Assembly: GCA_002067065.1 (NCBI GenBank)
Contig: MVPY01000066.1
Coordinates: 1 to 13,318, forward strand
Reading direction: 5' to 3'
Origin: Methanobacterium sp. PtaB.Bin024
GTDB lineage: Archaea > Methanobacteriota > Methanobacteria > Methanobacteriales > Methanobacteriaceae
DNA: 13,318 nucleotides
Made by a program: the position numbers and the translations under genes
Shown: piece after piece, positions 13,304 through 13,318 of the stretch
Position numbering within the stretch: position 1 is the stretch's first letter
Layout: the number at the start of each line of letters is the position of its first letter
The notes under the pieces: model-generated
The model's input: the letters and a program-made list of their open reading frames with translations, nothing else
The model's database searches: none
What the model was told of the DNA's origin: nothing

Positions 13304-13313
13304 TTAAATATAA
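13304..13313 (-). promoter_or_regulatory. TATA box of the 78-aa protein gene
   Basis: TTATATTTAA on the minus strand, about 45 bp before the ATG. A leader of about 20 nt is implied, enough to include the ribosome binding site GGGAGGTT. Confidence 0.6.
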
Positions 13314-13318
13314 CTAAT

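Overview
The window looks like a chromosomal segment of an A+T-rich methanogenic archaeon, most probably a Methanobacterium-like member of the Methanobacteriales. The grounds are very large secreted parallel beta-helix 'adhesin-like' proteins with DUF11 repeats and a C-terminal membrane anchor, an archaeal-type (Pfam 01637-like) ATPase, archaeal TATA boxes 25-35 bp upstream of inferred starts, GGAGGTGA-type ribosome binding sites and U-tract terminators. The genus is inferred from protein style alone.

Left part (1-7517, minus strand): an MFS exporter (5958-7517) is followed by a 1634-residue surface adhesin (787-5691) and the N-terminal part of a second adhesin (1-471) that runs off the left edge. 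The two adhesins are recent paralogues: their signal peptides, first beta-helix turns and upstream regions match closely. The large adhesin also contains a nearly identical 615-bp direct repeat exactly 1350 bp (450 codons) apart. In both genes the spacing from the Shine-Dalgarno sequence points to an ACG codon, while the only conventional shared start (GTG) lies inside the Shine-Dalgarno sequence.

Middle part (7518-10392): a small heat-shock protein gene (hsp20) has an unusually structured upstream region, with tandem TGTAACATAAA boxes and a leader hairpin whose 3' arm could alternatively pair with the ribosome binding site. It is followed by an archaeal P-loop ATPase with a winged-helix C-terminus, whose TATA box sits inside a palindrome, and then by a single-HKD phospholipase D-family nuclease gene broken by a one-base frameshift at a C5 tract. 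The ATPase and nuclease may once have formed a two-gene unit. The ATPase gene and the neighbouring transglutaminase-like gene both end in short tandem duplications that copy their stop codons.

Right part (10375-13318): a small exported transglutaminase-like protein with Asn in place of the usual catalytic Asp, a gene-free stretch with a hairpin, a PsbP-like lipoprotein, a divergent four-helix membrane protein of unknown function, a small OB-fold-like protein, and a convergent 78-residue hypothetical protein. Most genes are monocistronic with their own TATA boxes, and no complete mobile element, CRISPR array, rRNA or tRNA was seen. No clearly complete new system is evident. The best leads are the hsp20 leader, the ATPase plus broken nuclease pair, and the adhesin start codon and repeat structure.
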